NCBI GenBank assembly: GCA_039000515.1
Contig: JBCFYV010000546.1
Span: 1-64,000, forward strand
Origin: Timema cristinae
Taxonomy: Eukaryota > Arthropoda > Insecta > Phasmatodea > Timematidae
DNA length: 64,000 nt
Direction: 5' to 3'
Below the pieces are notes generated by a model. The model ran no database searches, was not told the DNA's origin, and was given only the letters and a program-made list of their open reading frames with translations. The first letter of the stretch is position 1, and every line of letters begins with the position of its first letter. Made by a program: the position numbers and the translations under genes. Of the stretch, positions 1 to 9,888 are shown one piece after another.

Positions 1-870
1 TATATAGTCTTTGCATCAATATTTGCTTGCTTACACGAAGACATTGTTGAAATGAACACCAAAAGAAATAGTTTACTAACTAAACATGAATTAATTTGAA
101 AGAATCACTCTAGTACTAAGCACCTCAGCTTATCAAATAAATTGTTCTGTTAGTAATTGTTTCTATTGGTTTTTGAAAATTTTCCCTTCTCCTCCCCAAT
201 CATAATTTCTCTAACTCCCATTTAAACACATAGTTTTAAGAATACTTTCTTTATCTATAGTTGTACTTCTACCTGCCAGCCAAATTTCGATTTTAAACTA
301 TAGATAAAAGGTTTTTTTTATAACTCCCCCCGCCCTCCCTTGATTTCATGGAGTTACATTTTAAAATGTTCAGACTTATTAGTTATTTGGAGTGTTGCAT
401 TTACGGGCATGCCAAAATTCAATTTTTAACGACACTGCACTGAGATGTAGTAGTTTCTATTAATTATGTAGATTTTGGACCCTTTATTCCCCAACCCACT
501 TTGAGAAATTTAGAGTCTAATGTTATTTTGGCTATCTGAGATTTGATTTATCTTTATTTATCTGTCAAAATTTTATTTTTTTCCTCATCTCAAAATGTTT
601 TTTTCTCTATTATACTCCATCACCACTATTTCTCAGAATGCAATTTTAAATAATAATAATTATTTATTATAATTATAATTATTATTATTATGTAAATATC
701 TATTTGTATTGTTTCCCGTACCTAATTAATAAATTTAAATTATTTACAATACAGAGAAGTTATTAAATATATTAGTTTTGAAAATTTTGACCTCCAAGCT
801 CCCCTTCCTCCTGCCATTACTCAACTCACTGAGAAATTTCAAATTTTAAGATTTATTTGGTCATCTTGAT
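1..870. repeat. AT-rich flank with decayed repeats
   Basis: No coding signal is visible. Similar C-rich/T-rich segments recur at about 172-240, 470-520, 560-650 and 776-850. Each follows a pattern of a TTTTGAAAATTTT-like start, a pyrimidine-rich stretch with CTCC or CCCC, an (A)GAAATTT-like core and a TTTTAA-like end. This reads as an old degenerate tandem repeat, but the copies are too diverged to define a unit by eye. A very AT-rich patch (650-690) separates two copies. The block ends with the target-site copy of the hAT element that starts at 871. Confidence 0.3.
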
Positions 871-1106
871 CAGTGGCACAGGAACGTTTTTATTTGGGGG
901 AGGGGTAAATATAATCATGGGCTTTTATAGGGAATAACATTTTTTAGATTTAAAAAAGACCAATAAAATGTAATATTTAACAGTCCAAATGTGTTTTTTC
1001 TCATTAATTATGGTCATGCTAAACATTAGAATGATTACACACAAAACTAATTAAGAAAAAATATATCTGATGCTGCTCAACTCAAAATGATTAAAAACAA
1101 CAAAAT

Positions 1107-4100
1107 TTAAAGTACGTTTCCAAACACCTTTGCCCTATATTCGCTACTAGCTATAAAACCACTAACTAGTTTCGCAATGTCAAGTTTGTCGAGTCTCTCA
1201 GGGTATACATTAAGCAGACACAGGTGATTTAGTCTACGTTGCCTCATCGTAGAGCGAAGATAGTTTTTTATGCGTCCAAGCATTTAAAAACTTCTTTCTT
1301 CAGTAGCTTATGTAGCTGGTATCACTATCAGAGTTTTCAAAATCTCTTCAGTGTGAGGAAATAAACTTCGTGTTTCCTCGTGCAGGCCTTGAAATTCGGT
1401 GAACGTGCTGGAGATACTAGAAAAATGAATGATTTTGCTACACATCGTCAGCTCAATTTTCAGCTCTTTTGGGCAAATACTTCTTTTGTCCAAAACTTTC
1501 ATCATGGGTTCAGTAAATTCATTTGACTACGAGAGTAAGATTTCCTCCAATATGCAGTACTCTTGAAAATCTGGTTGGTTGAACCTGTATTCAATTTCTC
1601 CACAGACTGTGTCCAAGGTTTAATAGTATACCGACTTCATATTTTCTTTGGGACTTGCCCATGTGTGACCTTCTGTTTGTGTTTCATTGTGTTCGAGTCT
1701 TCTAGGAACACGACGAACACGGTGTAAAGAAGGTGGTTCAAGATCAAACTCTTCCACTTACTTCAGTATCTGTGACCACAAAATTTCGAACTCTAGTTCA
1801 TTCCTCTTTGTCTTGAGATCTTCAAGTACAGTACTTGCTTCTTTCGCTCCAGTAAGTGTAAGTGATGATCTTTGCAGTATCAGACTTAGTTTTTCTGATG
1901 GTTCGAAAATATTGATGCAAACAAGAAGTGAAAAATATACAGACCCTTTTAAAAAATAATCGTGTAACCCACGGGCTTTGGCAGCACAGTCATCCTTAGA
2001 CATTGCCAACTCCTCAAGACATGAAAGAACAAATGAGTAATTATACAAAATGGTGTGAATAGCAATGCATCTCACAGTCCACCTGGTTGGGCAAAGAGGG
2101 CGTGGGCTACCTTCAGAGGCCTTAATGTCTTCAAAAGATGCCATTCTTTTGGGTGAACCCCTTATCATTACACCCACATCATTCGTCCAAGATAGTACAT
2201 CTCGTATTAGAGGGATGGATTTGGTCGTATCCTGAAGAGCTAGGTTGAGGCTATGGCTTCCGCAGTGAACAAAGAGTGCAAGAGGCTGCTTCTCTTTCAT
2301 TAGTGCTTGAACACCCTTGCAGGCAGATCTCATGTTAGAACCACCATCGTAGCATTGCCCTCTGAGGTTTTCTGTCGATAGTCCACAGCGTAACAGCACA
2401 TCGATAATTAGGTCTGATACACTTTTGTCAGATTTACTGGCACATTCATACAAATCAAGGAACAACTCTTCGGGTTCATATTTATTCAGTATTCTGACAC
2501 ATATTGATACCTGTTCGTGTCCACTCGTATCAGTCGTACCATCAACAATCAAGCTGAAAATTTTGCTTTCATGAACTTCTTCTATGATTTCACGCAGAAT
2601 TGTGTGAGCCATGTACTCAAGAATCTCATTTTGAATTGTATCAGAGCAATAATTCTTTTTCGTAACAGAAATTCTTTTAGTTCGGGGATATTGTTCTTCC
2701 TCAGTTCATTTAGTTGAAACAAATTCCCACTCTCTGTTATGTGTCCACGAATATCTAATCCTTGGCGAGCAAGATATTTTATTGATTCCACTATGTTTTT
2801 CAATGCTACTCTAGCATTTGCTTGCTGTTGTTTGGCTAATGAGGACAGTTGAGCATTGACTGATACTAATTTTAACCCTCCAAGTTTTGTTAGAGCTTCT
2901 TTATGAATAGGGCTATTCATATGAGCGGTGAACTTTTCTACAGCTTTATTCCATTTCACAATTCCCTTTCCATTTACCAAATCCGAAACTAATGCCACTT
3001 TTTTTAATTTGTCTGGAATTAAGTTAAAATTCACGGCTTTGCAGCAAGGATAACACAAAACTCCATTGCATGCATTGTCAAAATGAAGCCATGGGAATCG
3101 GGTAAACCACTTTGTTTGAAATTGAAATTTCTTATCAGAAACCACATAAGGATTGTGATGGGTAGGTGGCATGGACCCTCTCCAATCCTAGAAAAATTAC
3201 GAGTACCTGCAGCAGATGGTTTAGGCTCTGTCCCTTCACTTGCACTTGTATCAATCTTGTTGGAGTAGCTTTCATGCAGGGTGAAACTCTCAGCATTTAT
3301 TTTGGGACCAGGAGAAGAACTAAAATAAGGTGTTGACCTGATGCACTCCTGTGAATGAGCCTGAGGCCTAGTAGAATCTCCTTGCTTATATGTTAAACCT
3401 GCAACACAAATAATATATTTTTATTGTAATTGAAAAAAAATAACTTTCATTATATTTACAACCAAGCCCTAGGTGGGCCAGTGTATCTAATCGGTTCAAT
3501 GACACACTGAATAATAATTATGTTGATTAATTAGTGGTTTTAAATAGAAGTGCTTGAAATAATAAAAGTATAACGTTTGAAGAAATAGTACGAATAATAT
3601 ATTCTGCAGACCTAAACCTGATCATAAGTAAGTTATACGCAGTTGGTCATTCTGACTTTAATTATTAACCAAAATAGTAGTCTTCATTAAAATATTAATC
3701 AACCAAACAGCTAACAAAATAATGTAATACATTTTAACATTTTAGAAGCAATAAGTAATAATATATAGACTAATTTATAAAACCTTTAAAATGATTTTTT
3801 TTTTTTTTTGTAGTGAGAGAGATTTCTCTGGTAATCCAAATCCAAACATCAAGTGCGTACGAGGCTCTAGCAGTAGTACATAACCCACACCCCACCTTTT
3901 TTTCAGATATCTTTCGATTGCATTTGTACTCAGGGGCGCACCCAGAATTTAAAGCTGGGAGGGGGGGGGGATTTTACATAATAATTTTCATAATTGCAGC
4001 TTTATATATTTCAATTACTCTAATATTTGGACATTTTATTTGAAGTAGGGGGGTAAGAAAGATAGAAATTCAGCGATGCCCCTAAAAAGTGGGGTTCCAG

Positions 4101-5126
4101 GGGTTTCTCCCCCTGGATTTTTTTTTATTTTAAAGTATGTAAATGACAATATTTGAGCTAATTTGTACCAAAAGCGGATCCTAGGCCTACCCTCTTTCAC
4201 TGTGTACGCCACTGGTTAACAGGTCTGTGTTTACACATTCTTCTTCACACCCGGGATTTGCAGTTGGTGGGGGTGCGGGCATATATTAATATCTCAACTG
4301 CTGATACAATAGTATTTACATAATTGCTCTAACATAATAATTTCAAGTACTGTACACACTTCAAAACTCTATGTACAAAGAGTAAATACTTTAACCATTT
4401 CTAGAAAATATTACATTATCACAGGTCCAGTTTTCATTTAAGTGAAAATTAACAGTAAAATTAAAATCCGCATAAAAAAGTAATACTTTGAAAAGCCCTA
4501 ATTACTGTACAAATTTAATTTATAATAAATATAATTAAAAAATATAATTGATTAATTGACGGAACATAATGCTAATAATATTTTTGTAATATCCTTAACT
4601 TCTTGGGGAGGGCTTCAGACCCCAAAGCTACCCCCGTGGGTGCGCCCCTGATTGTACTTGATTAAGTGTATAATAATTAATCATTTTATGAGTACCAAAT
4701 TTTGAGTAATGTCCCGCTGCTTCTACATTGTTGGCTTCAAACTGTGATAGTGATATTTTATCTCCGGAACTGGTTGCAAAAGTTTCATTGGTTCCATCTT
4801 GATGGTGCAGTAAATTGCAATCGTCAGCACCTGCGATATATTAAAAAAGAATCTTTATTGAAGTATAAGCGATCTACAAAAGATATAAAAAATATTTTAT
4901 TTGAAACTCAAAGTCAGAATTTTATTATTAGACTTTCTCTAGGCTCTGTATATATAAAAGAATAATTTTAGTGACCAATTGAAATGGAATTATCTTTCTA
5001 AGAGATTATAATAATTTATTGATTAGTTTTAATTCATTGTTATAACTTACCAGGACATTGTTCTTTTGATTGTCTCTGCTTGGCTTTGAAGAAGGTTGTT
5101 ATCTTCCCATCATGAGATATCTTCAT
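1107..5126 (-). pseudogene. hAT transposase, ZMYM1-like, three exons, broken
   Basis: Exon 1 (5126-5051) starts MKISHDGKITTFFKAK and ends at a GTAAGT donor. Exon 2 (4830-4696) follows a TATATCGCAG acceptor and ends at a weak GT donor. Exon 3 starts at 3398 after TTTGTGTTGCAG. All junctions are phase 1, and the reading frame stays open across them. Exon 3 encodes a TTF-type zinc-finger region (WLHFDNACNGVLCYPCC near 3090-3050), then an RNase H-like hAT core with VDGTTDTSGHEQ, GQCYDGGSNM and CPTRWTVR, and finally the C-terminal dimerisation region (RIKNYLRSTMRQRRLNHLCL near 1270-1210). Breaks include a one-base shift near 3170, another near 2600, and in-frame stops near 1640, 1535, 1306 and 1285. 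ZMYM1/DUF4371 proteins are the closest family I know. Some host genes descend from it, but the flanking repeats here argue for a transposon copy. Confidence 0.85.
3931..4650. mobile_element. Nested non-autonomous hAT-like element (720 bp)
   Basis: The left end reads CAGGGGCGCACCCA. The right end, read on the minus strand, also reads CAGGGGCGCACCCA, giving a perfect 14-bp inverted repeat. The flanking 8-mers are TTTGTACT (3923-3930) and ATTGTACT (4651-4658), 7 of 8 identical. There is no transposase ORF inside. It sits in intron 2 of the larger hAT gene, between the exon 2 donor (4695) and the exon 3 acceptor (3399), so it is the younger insertion. Near 4200-4214 the sequence ACGCCACTG resembles another hAT right end and may be a remnant inside it. 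Confidence 0.87.
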
Positions 5127-5798
5127 TGTCCACTTCAATTCGTAAGACGTAAGGTAACAGTAAAAAAACAAACGTATCTTTGTTGTCTGATGACACACTC
5201 AAGTCACCACTCCCACGTGAATGAGTGAATACCAGACGGTATTTACAACCCCTACCTCTCTTCTGGCTCAACCCCCCCCCTCCAAGACTTTGACAAAAGT
5301 CACAAGTGGACTTTTAAAGTAACGTAGCAGCACTGTCGCGCCTAGAAGAAGGGCGTGGTGGAGACTGGTGATTGCTGTCCCAAGCACTAAGTAGTACCTA
5401 CGATAGGTCAGGACTCGCCAATAAAACCACTCGAAACAGGATTATATTTTAATTTTATTATGTTACCTTAGAGTGAACTGTGTATCTTGACTCAACAAGA
5501 TCTTTCTAGTATCTAAAAGTTTTATTATATTAGTTTGAAAGCGGAGGGGTAAAAATGATACTTTTTACCCCCCTCTATTTCTTGGGGGGGTAAAATTTAC
5601 CCCCGTACCCCTAGTTCCTGCGCCACTGATCTTGTGGGTCCTTCCTTATACTAAGGCTACTAGAGTTGTAGGGGAAGGCTCGTTCACTTTACCGGCCAGC
5701 ATTCAGCTCTACCCTAACACGCAGCGCTGCTGTAACATCTGATCGTCACCTAGCCAAGCTTGCTTCTGTTCAGATCATGTGACTTTGCAGTGCCGCAC

Positions 5799-6075
5799 TT
5801 TTTTTTATTATTATTTAGCACCACGTCTTACTACCCGTTCGGGTTATATGCCTAAGTACTAATTACGCTAATGGATTAAGAATTGGGAAGGTTGAATTAG
5901 TGGAAGTGAACCAGCATTTGCGTGGAGGGAGAGTGGAAAACCATCGAGGAAAAACCACCCCCAGTTCACCCGACCGAGATTCAAACCTCAATCTCCCCGT
6001 CCTCAGCAGTAGATCTCAACACGACTAGCGCGTTAGCTATCCACGCCACCGAGGTGGGTGCGCTCGTTACTAACT
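5799..6075 (-). repeat. tRNA-derived SINE, family 1, copy 1
   Basis: On the minus strand the copy starts with a pol III A-box-like stretch (GGCGTGGATAGCTAACGCG near 6055) and has a B-box-like GGTTTGAATCTC near 5985. These are followed by a body with GGTTTTCCACTCTCCCTCC and CGCAAATGCTGG. It ends with CGAACGGGTAGTAAG and an A-rich tail (5799-5818 on this strand). The body with a CGCAAATG motif and an AACGGGTAGTA tail recurs at 7215-7410, and the body alone at 9340-9485. A 63-residue ORF on the plus strand through this copy is incidental. Such SINEs depend on a LINE reverse transcriptase, and none is visible here. Confidence 0.72.
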
Positions 6076-6198
6076 TCTTATTTATGTCAAGTATGCTTCC
6101 AAAGTCAATGTGAATAGTAAATGTTTGTATGTTTATTGTAAGCTTTCTTATTATTTATGCGTGAAGGGTTACGAAAAGTGTCATACCGATACTAAAAA

Positions 6199-6430
6199 AA
6201 TGCCGGGTAAGCGTTGTACCGTTGCCGTATGCAATAAAAGTAATCTAAGGGATATGGTGTTATACACCATGACTTCCCTAAAGATTCTGATGTCAGACGA
6301 AGATGTATTCCCTTCTGAACGAGATGGAAAATGGAGTCATGATTCGTATTTTATTTGCTCAGAACATTTTTTCACCTGATGAATATCAACAAGATCTTCA
6401 GCCCTAACTGCGGTACTTTCCTTAAAAAAG
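6199..6430 (+). pseudogene. THAP zinc-finger domain fragment, frameshifted
   Basis: The fragment begins MPGKRCTVAVCNKS, with the C-x4-C half of a C2CH THAP finger. After a one-base shift near 6262 it reads HDFPKDSDVRRRCIPF, the usual H-x-FP-K-D part. Back in the first frame it reads KWSHDSYFICSEHFFT, giving the C-x2-H half and the HF motif. After another shift SPNCGTFLKKA follows, where THAP proteins usually carry their trailing basic region. THAP domains bind DNA in P-element-type transposases and in host regulators. No transposase domain is visible downstream, so I call this a stranded piece of a THAP gene or P-like element. The alternation between frames shows at least two indels. Confidence 0.75.
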
Positions 6431-7214
6431 CAAATTAAAATCGCCCTTATTTGTGATGTCTCCGAAAATGTTATCCAAGGGGAAAATATATAACCCGTGA
6501 ATCTATGCATTGTATTAGATTTACGAAACAAATAGTAAGTGGTTTCATGGCGTTTAAACATGTCACTCCCAATAGTTTTACTTTATGGAAAAGTCCCCTT
6601 CTATAGTGAATTTAATGATTTGTTTAAATAGTTTACTTAACTGCAAGATTTCACATATGCATTTTATAACCTTATTAAACAAATTGATCTTGCTTCATTA
6701 ATGTGGACAGTAGTCTGTAAGAAAAATCTCCCCATACAAGGTGGATATAGTTTTATGTTATCCGTGCCATCTTAAAACATACTTTAGAAACATTATTTCT
6801 AAATTTAATAAATCACGTGGCTGTATGACACACATAAATATGTTTTTTACAAGAACATAGTTTATTGTAGTACATGAACAAATGTATATAGTACGCAAGT
6901 TAATGAAAGAATTAAGGTATTTGGTGACGTAAATGTTCACCTAAATTATGTGTTAACTTTTCAATATAAATTTAATAACCCTCTTGTAAGTAGGCCTATT
7001 CATAAACCAATTTGTAGTATAGTGAAAATCTTGAATTTATATTAATGTTCAACTGAGTGTGTCAAACTATATATTTAAAGGGTAATATTAGATTCAGCTA
7101 CATTTGTGTTATATAAGTTGGTAATAATATATGCCCCCTCAAAGTTTGAGATAATATGTGTGTCCTCCACCTATATCCCCCACCCGACCCCCCTCAGTTG
7201 GAAATAAAGTTGTC
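6431..7214. other. AT-rich stretch, nothing recognised
   Basis: No open frame of recognisable content is present on either strand, and short ORFs here (such as 6758-6940 on the minus strand) have no family features. A pyrimidine-rich run with CCCACCCGACCCCCC lies at 7175-7195, just before the second SINE copy. No duplicated ends were found. Confidence 0.4.
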
Positions 7215-7410
7215 CTCTAAGATTGAAGTTCAAATCCCAGCCGGGTGTAACAAGGGTATTTTTCCCTAAAATGGCTCCCCACTCTCAATTTACGCAAATG
7301 TAGGTACATTTAATCTAAAATGTCACCTTCCTCATTCCTGGTTCATTAGGGTAAATTGATGTATGTGTACAACTCAAACGGGTAGTAACTCACAATGAAA
7401 AAAAAAAGTA
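7215..7410 (+). repeat. tRNA-derived SINE, family 1, copy 2 (5' part unclear)
   Basis: A B-box-like AGTTCAAATCCCAG lies near 7228, followed by the family body (GGTATTTTTCCCTAAAATGG, then TTTACGCAAATGTAGG) and the family 3' end AAACGGGTAGTAACTC with an A tail at 7399-7409. Read in the same direction, the copy at 5799-6075 has the same order, including a CTTCC..ATTC..CATTAG segment before the tail. No clear A box was found, so the 5' end is missing or diverged. Confidence 0.65.
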
Positions 7411-7930
7411 TTGTGATGACCATCAAGAGTATCGGCGAAGCTTTATTAGTGTTGGGCGAGGTAGTTTGTAAAAACACTATTTTTAAGGAGTTTTTAGGGG
7501 ATTAACTCCAAGCCAGTGGAAAATATTTGAAAATGGAATGCCACTAAAAGCTATTTGGGGTGTCCCTTAAGCATTTAAAAATAATACTAGATTGTTATAG
7601 AATCTTTTTGAAGTTTGATGCAAACCATCTTTCAGCTTCAAACTCAAGTGTATCAGAGGGAAGTTTAACAAACTGGAGGAAGGTACATTTCGATGGGGGG
7701 AGAAAAATTTGGTAATACCCCACCCTATCAACCCTTCCCTCTTTCCCAATTCACGCTCAATGAGTGACACTCGATATAAAACTAGCGACAGACACACCGT
7801 AGAATGTAGATTATTTCCTCAGAGTCTGACAAACTAACTTAAATCTAGAACAAATACAACATCCAGCCCCCTGACAGTTAATTCATCATCGTGAAAGGGG
7901 AAAAGCACAGTCAACCAATGATACGTTTTT
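7411..7930. other. Unassigned spacer
   Basis: This stretch contains a 76-codon minus-strand ORF (7567-7797) with no recognisable motif and no splice context. No repeat of other window sequence was seen. I treat it as non-coding. Confidence 0.3.
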
Positions 7931-8004
7931 CGGACATTCCGGGAATCGAACACGGGACCTTTAGCTCAGTATACAAACACGCTACCAACTGAGATAAAGT
8001 GTCG
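7931..8004 (-). repeat. tRNA-like SINE head, family 2, copy 1
   Basis: Read on the minus strand it begins CCGACACTTTA, has an A-box-like TCTCAGTTGGTAGCG and a B-box GTGTTCGATTCCCGG, and closes with AATGTCCG. The first seven bases GACACTT pair with the end GAATGTC at six of seven positions, so a tRNA-like acceptor stem is possible. The anticodon arm does not fold convincingly, so a functional tRNA is unlikely. A related sequence lies at 43,911-43,979 with the same CCGACACTTTA start, which argues for a dispersed tRNA-derived family. Confidence 0.6.
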
Positions 8005-8339
8005 GACTGTGTATGGAAATCAACATTTAGTACGGTTTATGTGTTGTTAACAAAATATTTCTATATTGCGTGATAAAAAAAATTACACCTCTGTACACAA
8101 ATAAAAAATGGTACGTTGGTATTAACGCTGTAAGCTACCTGGTCTCATAAGTCATCGCACTCAAAATATAACTTGTTTTTGAGTGACGCGGAGGTCGGGG
8201 TGTAGTGTAGTTCTCCTTTTATATTCATTCAAGTATTAAATTATAAAAGACTTGTGAGATTTAAATGTATTTATTGAATGATCATAATTCTAGTGTAAAT
8301 ATTTTTATGAGAGTTCGGCCATTCATTTTTTCTGGTACA

Positions 8340-8373
8340 AAGGCTCCTTCGGTCTAAAATGTGAGAACCCCTG
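8340..8373. mobile_element. hAT-type terminus (right end), partner not found
   Basis: Read on the minus strand the end is CAGGGGTTCTCACATTTTAG, a typical start for one group of hAT elements. The matching left end is not in the preceding sequence as far as I can see, so this is an orphan end or the partner has decayed. The following 8 bp are GTCTAAGT (8374-8381). Confidence 0.45.
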
Positions 8374-8821
8374 GTCTAAGTCAATATATGTTAATGTGTT
8401 GAATAACACGCTCTGGTAGCTTTGTCAGTTCGAAGTACTTTAGTATTAATTTTAACCGAAATTGGGTGGGTGCGAGTGATTCTGAAGTCTCTATAAGCGA
8501 GGTCCTTGGTGTAATAACCCATATCTTGTGTTAGGAGACTTAAAAACTAAAACGAACTTAATTACCAGAATGGTGGCTACTAGTTATATACATTTTCTTG
8601 TATACAATGTATGGAAGCTACTATGGTTGTGCTTTTTTCAAATGAGAATATAAGTGGCACTTTTAATATGTAAGTGTTTTGAATATAAAGTCTTAAACCA
8701 AGTCTTAAAAAGGAGCCTATGTATACGACTCATCTTCTGTGTCTAGTGTTTTAGTTATAAAGTAAATAATTTATGTTTGTATTTAAATTATTAGGGGTCA
8801 TGGGGGAAGGTGCCCCATTTA

Positions 8822-8846
8822 CTCCACCCCATTGAGTGCGCCACTG
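8822..8846. mobile_element. hAT-type terminus (right end), partner not found
   Basis: Read on the minus strand the end is CAGTGGCGCACTCAATGGGG, again hAT-like and close to the 871-5,628 element in its first nine bases. The sequence after it (8848-8855, TTCTAAGT) is nearly the same as the 8 bp after the end at 8373. No left partner with CAGTGGCGCAC is visible upstream. Confidence 0.45.
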
Positions 8847-9053
8847 GTTCTAAGTAAACGCTTAGTGAGAGGTCATTTTATCATAGATATAATTAATTTA
8901 TAAAATATGATAGTTATTTCAATGGTTTTTATGAACTTGTAATGCCCCTTTTTCTCGTCAAGTGAAAAAATCAAAAGTATATCCATTAGCTTTTATTTAA
9001 TTAAAGGGTACTAAACTTTTAGTTCAAAACCCTTTAAAAAAAGGTTTAGATTA

Positions 9054-9054
<1 letters not shown>

Positions 9055-9093
<39 letters not shown>

Positions 9094-9107
9094 ATATATA
9101 TATATAA
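9055..9107. repeat. TA dinucleotide microsatellite
   Basis: An almost pure TA run with a few interruptions. It forms its own palindrome, so no strand can be given. Confidence 0.9.
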
Positions 9108-9339
9108 AATTTTAATAATGAATACTTTTTGAGCCAGTGTGTTAAAGGAGTCTCTCATTTTATATTACTAAGTCAATATAGTAAGTATAGTATTTATCTT
9201 AAAAATGTTAATTCAAGTTTAAATGTAATTATAATTATACAAAAATGTACATTTGTTATATTTGAATATGATGTATTTTCACTGTCTAAAATATGTTTTT
9301 CAAGTAAATAGAGTAAGCTCTAGTATTGGTGTTTTTTCA

Positions 9340-9485
9340 TTGTATCTTCACGCCAGTCAATGCTTTCCGCATTTAATAGCAAACAGAAGGTAGGTATGAG
9401 GAAGATAGAATTATGAGAAGTACCCTCGTTTGCGTGGAAAAACGGGAAACCATTTAGGAAAAATTACCATAAGTACACCGTGTAA
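9340..9485 (-). repeat. SINE family 1 fragment, copy 3
   Basis: On the minus strand the body reads GGTAATTTTTCCTAAATGG, TTTCCCGTTTTTCCACGC and AAACGAGGG, the same order as in copies 1 and 2. Head and AACGGGTAGTA tail are not recognisable, so this is a truncated or heavily diverged copy. Confidence 0.5.
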
Positions 9486-9490
9486 TTGAG

Positions 9491-9520
9491 CAGGGGCGGT
9501 ATGCACATTTTGGTCCTCGA
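9491..9520. mobile_element. hAT-type terminus (left end), partner not found
   Basis: CAGGGGCGGTATGCACATTT follows the 8-mer TAATTGAG. The first eight bases match the ends of the nested element at 3931-4650. No right end with CCGCCCCTG plus a repeat of the 8-mer was found downstream, so the call rests on one end only. Confidence 0.35.
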
Positions 9521-9888
9521 TTCATTATTTTATAATAAAAACCTTTCTTTCAAAAATGAAGATGACATACATATTTAAAAAAATTATATATCACTAAACC
9601 TTACACAAAAATATACAAATCAATACATTATTTAATCTATATAAAGCAAAGGATGAAGCAAGACAGAGGTGCCCACCTACAACTCGTGAGACTCAAAACA
9701 AATTATGTTAGTGGGTTTGAAAAAGAACCAAAGGAAAGTTGCCGGGGAACAATGAATTTTTGTTATGGTTTACTTCAAGGTCGTTTGCTATTATTAGGAA
9801 TGGAGGGAGGAAAGGACTGCTACCTAATCCCACCCTTCAAAGTCTCTTGTAGAGTGCGACGGAGAAGAGAGAAAGAAGATTTAGCCTG
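9521..9888. other. Spacer before the palindromic array
   Basis: A 111-codon plus-strand ORF (9653-9988) starts here and runs into the palindromic array. It has no recognisable domain and its last third is array sequence, so I do not accept it as a gene. Nothing else was seen. Confidence 0.35.

Larger units (their letters stand above)
871..5628 (-). mobile_element. hAT DNA transposon, near full length, inactive
   Basis: The left end begins CAGTGGCACAGGAAC and the right end, read on the minus strand, begins CAGTGGCGCAGGAAC, a match of 14 of 15 bases. Both continue into G-rich subterminal sequence (GGGGGAGGGGTAAAT on the left, GTACGGGGGTAAAT on the right). The 8 bp before the left end (863-870, ATCTTGAT) and after the right end (5629-5636, ATCTTGTG) agree at 6 of 8 positions, as expected for an aged hAT target-site duplication. 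The element is about 4.76 kb and carries one spliced transposase gene on the minus strand. A second element is inserted at 3931-4650. Internal stops and frameshifts show it cannot make its own transposase. Confidence 0.88.

Noticed and set aside
1687..1959. 90-codon plus-strand ORF
   Set aside because: It is the opposite-strand shadow of the hAT transposase, whose protein motifs lie on the minus strand.
7931..8004. A functional tRNA gene
   Set aside because: A and B boxes and an acceptor-like pairing exist, but no acceptable anticodon arm. A related sequence elsewhere in the window points to a SINE head.
8374..8855. A 470-bp hAT insertion bounded by the near-identical 8-mers
   Set aside because: The left boundary has no CAGTGGC-type end, so the paired ends needed for the call are missing.
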